Source: Gemmatimonas sp. UBA7669 (GTDB taxonomy: Bacteria > Gemmatimonadota > Gemmatimonadetes > Gemmatimonadales > Gemmatimonadaceae). From it: DNA of 14,471 nucleotides. Shown piece by piece: positions 14,454 through 14,471 of this stretch (position 1 is the first letter of the stretch; every line of letters begins with the position of its first letter). The position numbers were made by a program, and so were the translations under genes. The notes beneath the pieces were generated by a model. That model was not told the origin of the DNA. It saw nothing but the letters and a program-made list of their open reading frames with translations, and did no database searches. The stretch spans positions 1-14,471 of the forward strand of contig NZ_DLHL01000022.1 in the NCBI RefSeq assembly GCF_002483225.1. The letters are read 5' to 3'.

Positions 14454-14471
14454 GGGTGCTGAAAAAGTCGG
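14454..14471. mobile_element. Probable insertion-sequence terminus (cut by the window edge)
   Basis: GGGTGCTGAAAAAGTCGG at the right edge has the form of terminal inverted repeats seen on several transposon families (GxTGxTGAAAAAxTC type, as in IS1182- or IS5-like elements). The transposase and the other end would lie beyond the window, so this rests on the end sequence alone. Confidence 0.4.

Overview
The window is GC-rich bacterial DNA dominated by an envelope copper/silver resistance cluster. Dense coding, lipoprotein and Sec/Tat leaders, signal peptides ending in AQ-type junctions, and an RND efflux system point to a diderm. The leader style and codon choice resemble Gemmatimonadota, but that placement is an inference from style, not a marker gene.

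Left block (1-4030). On the minus strand, in transcription order, are a CopD-family membrane protein (2189-1266), a Met/His-rich DUF305 lipoprotein (1050-349), and the start of a Tat-exported protein that runs off the left edge (149-1). In this setting the last is probably a multicopper oxidase, although only its leader is visible. On the plus strand are a small secreted protein of possible beta-barrel type (2536-3213) and a DUF411 lipoprotein with a CxCC motif (3419-3940).

Central block (4031-10944). One minus-strand operon runs: a small Cys/His-rich exported protein (10884-10411), an outer-membrane TolC/CusC-like channel (10278-8806), a CusB-like adaptor with a Met-rich C-terminal tail (8806-7361) and a CusA-type pump (7357-4031). 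The pump keeps the Cu(I)/Ag(I) three-methionine site (M584, M634, M683) and the proton-relay Asp405. Two strong hairpins separate the convergent ends of cusA and the DUF411 gene.

The most notable signal is a 15-bp motif, TTTACnnAGnnTAAA. It occurs three times, and each copy lies upstream of a minus-strand copper transcription unit: DUF305, copD, and the Cys-rich-cusCBA operon. It looks like the operator of a single metal-responsive regulator that is not encoded in the window.

Right block (10976-14471). This is unrelated accessory DNA. It holds a 435-aa protein that appears to join a helix-hairpin-helix, DNA-glycosylase-like half to a PD-(D/E)xK-like nuclease half. Next are a divergent gene of unknown function, a secreted protein of unknown function, a run of four perfect stem-loops, and at the right edge what looks like the end of an insertion sequence.

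Proposed joint role: CopD, DUF305, DUF411 and the partial Tat protein handle copper at the membrane and in the periplasm, while the Cys-rich protein and CusCBA collect Cu(I)/Ag(I) and expel it across both membranes.
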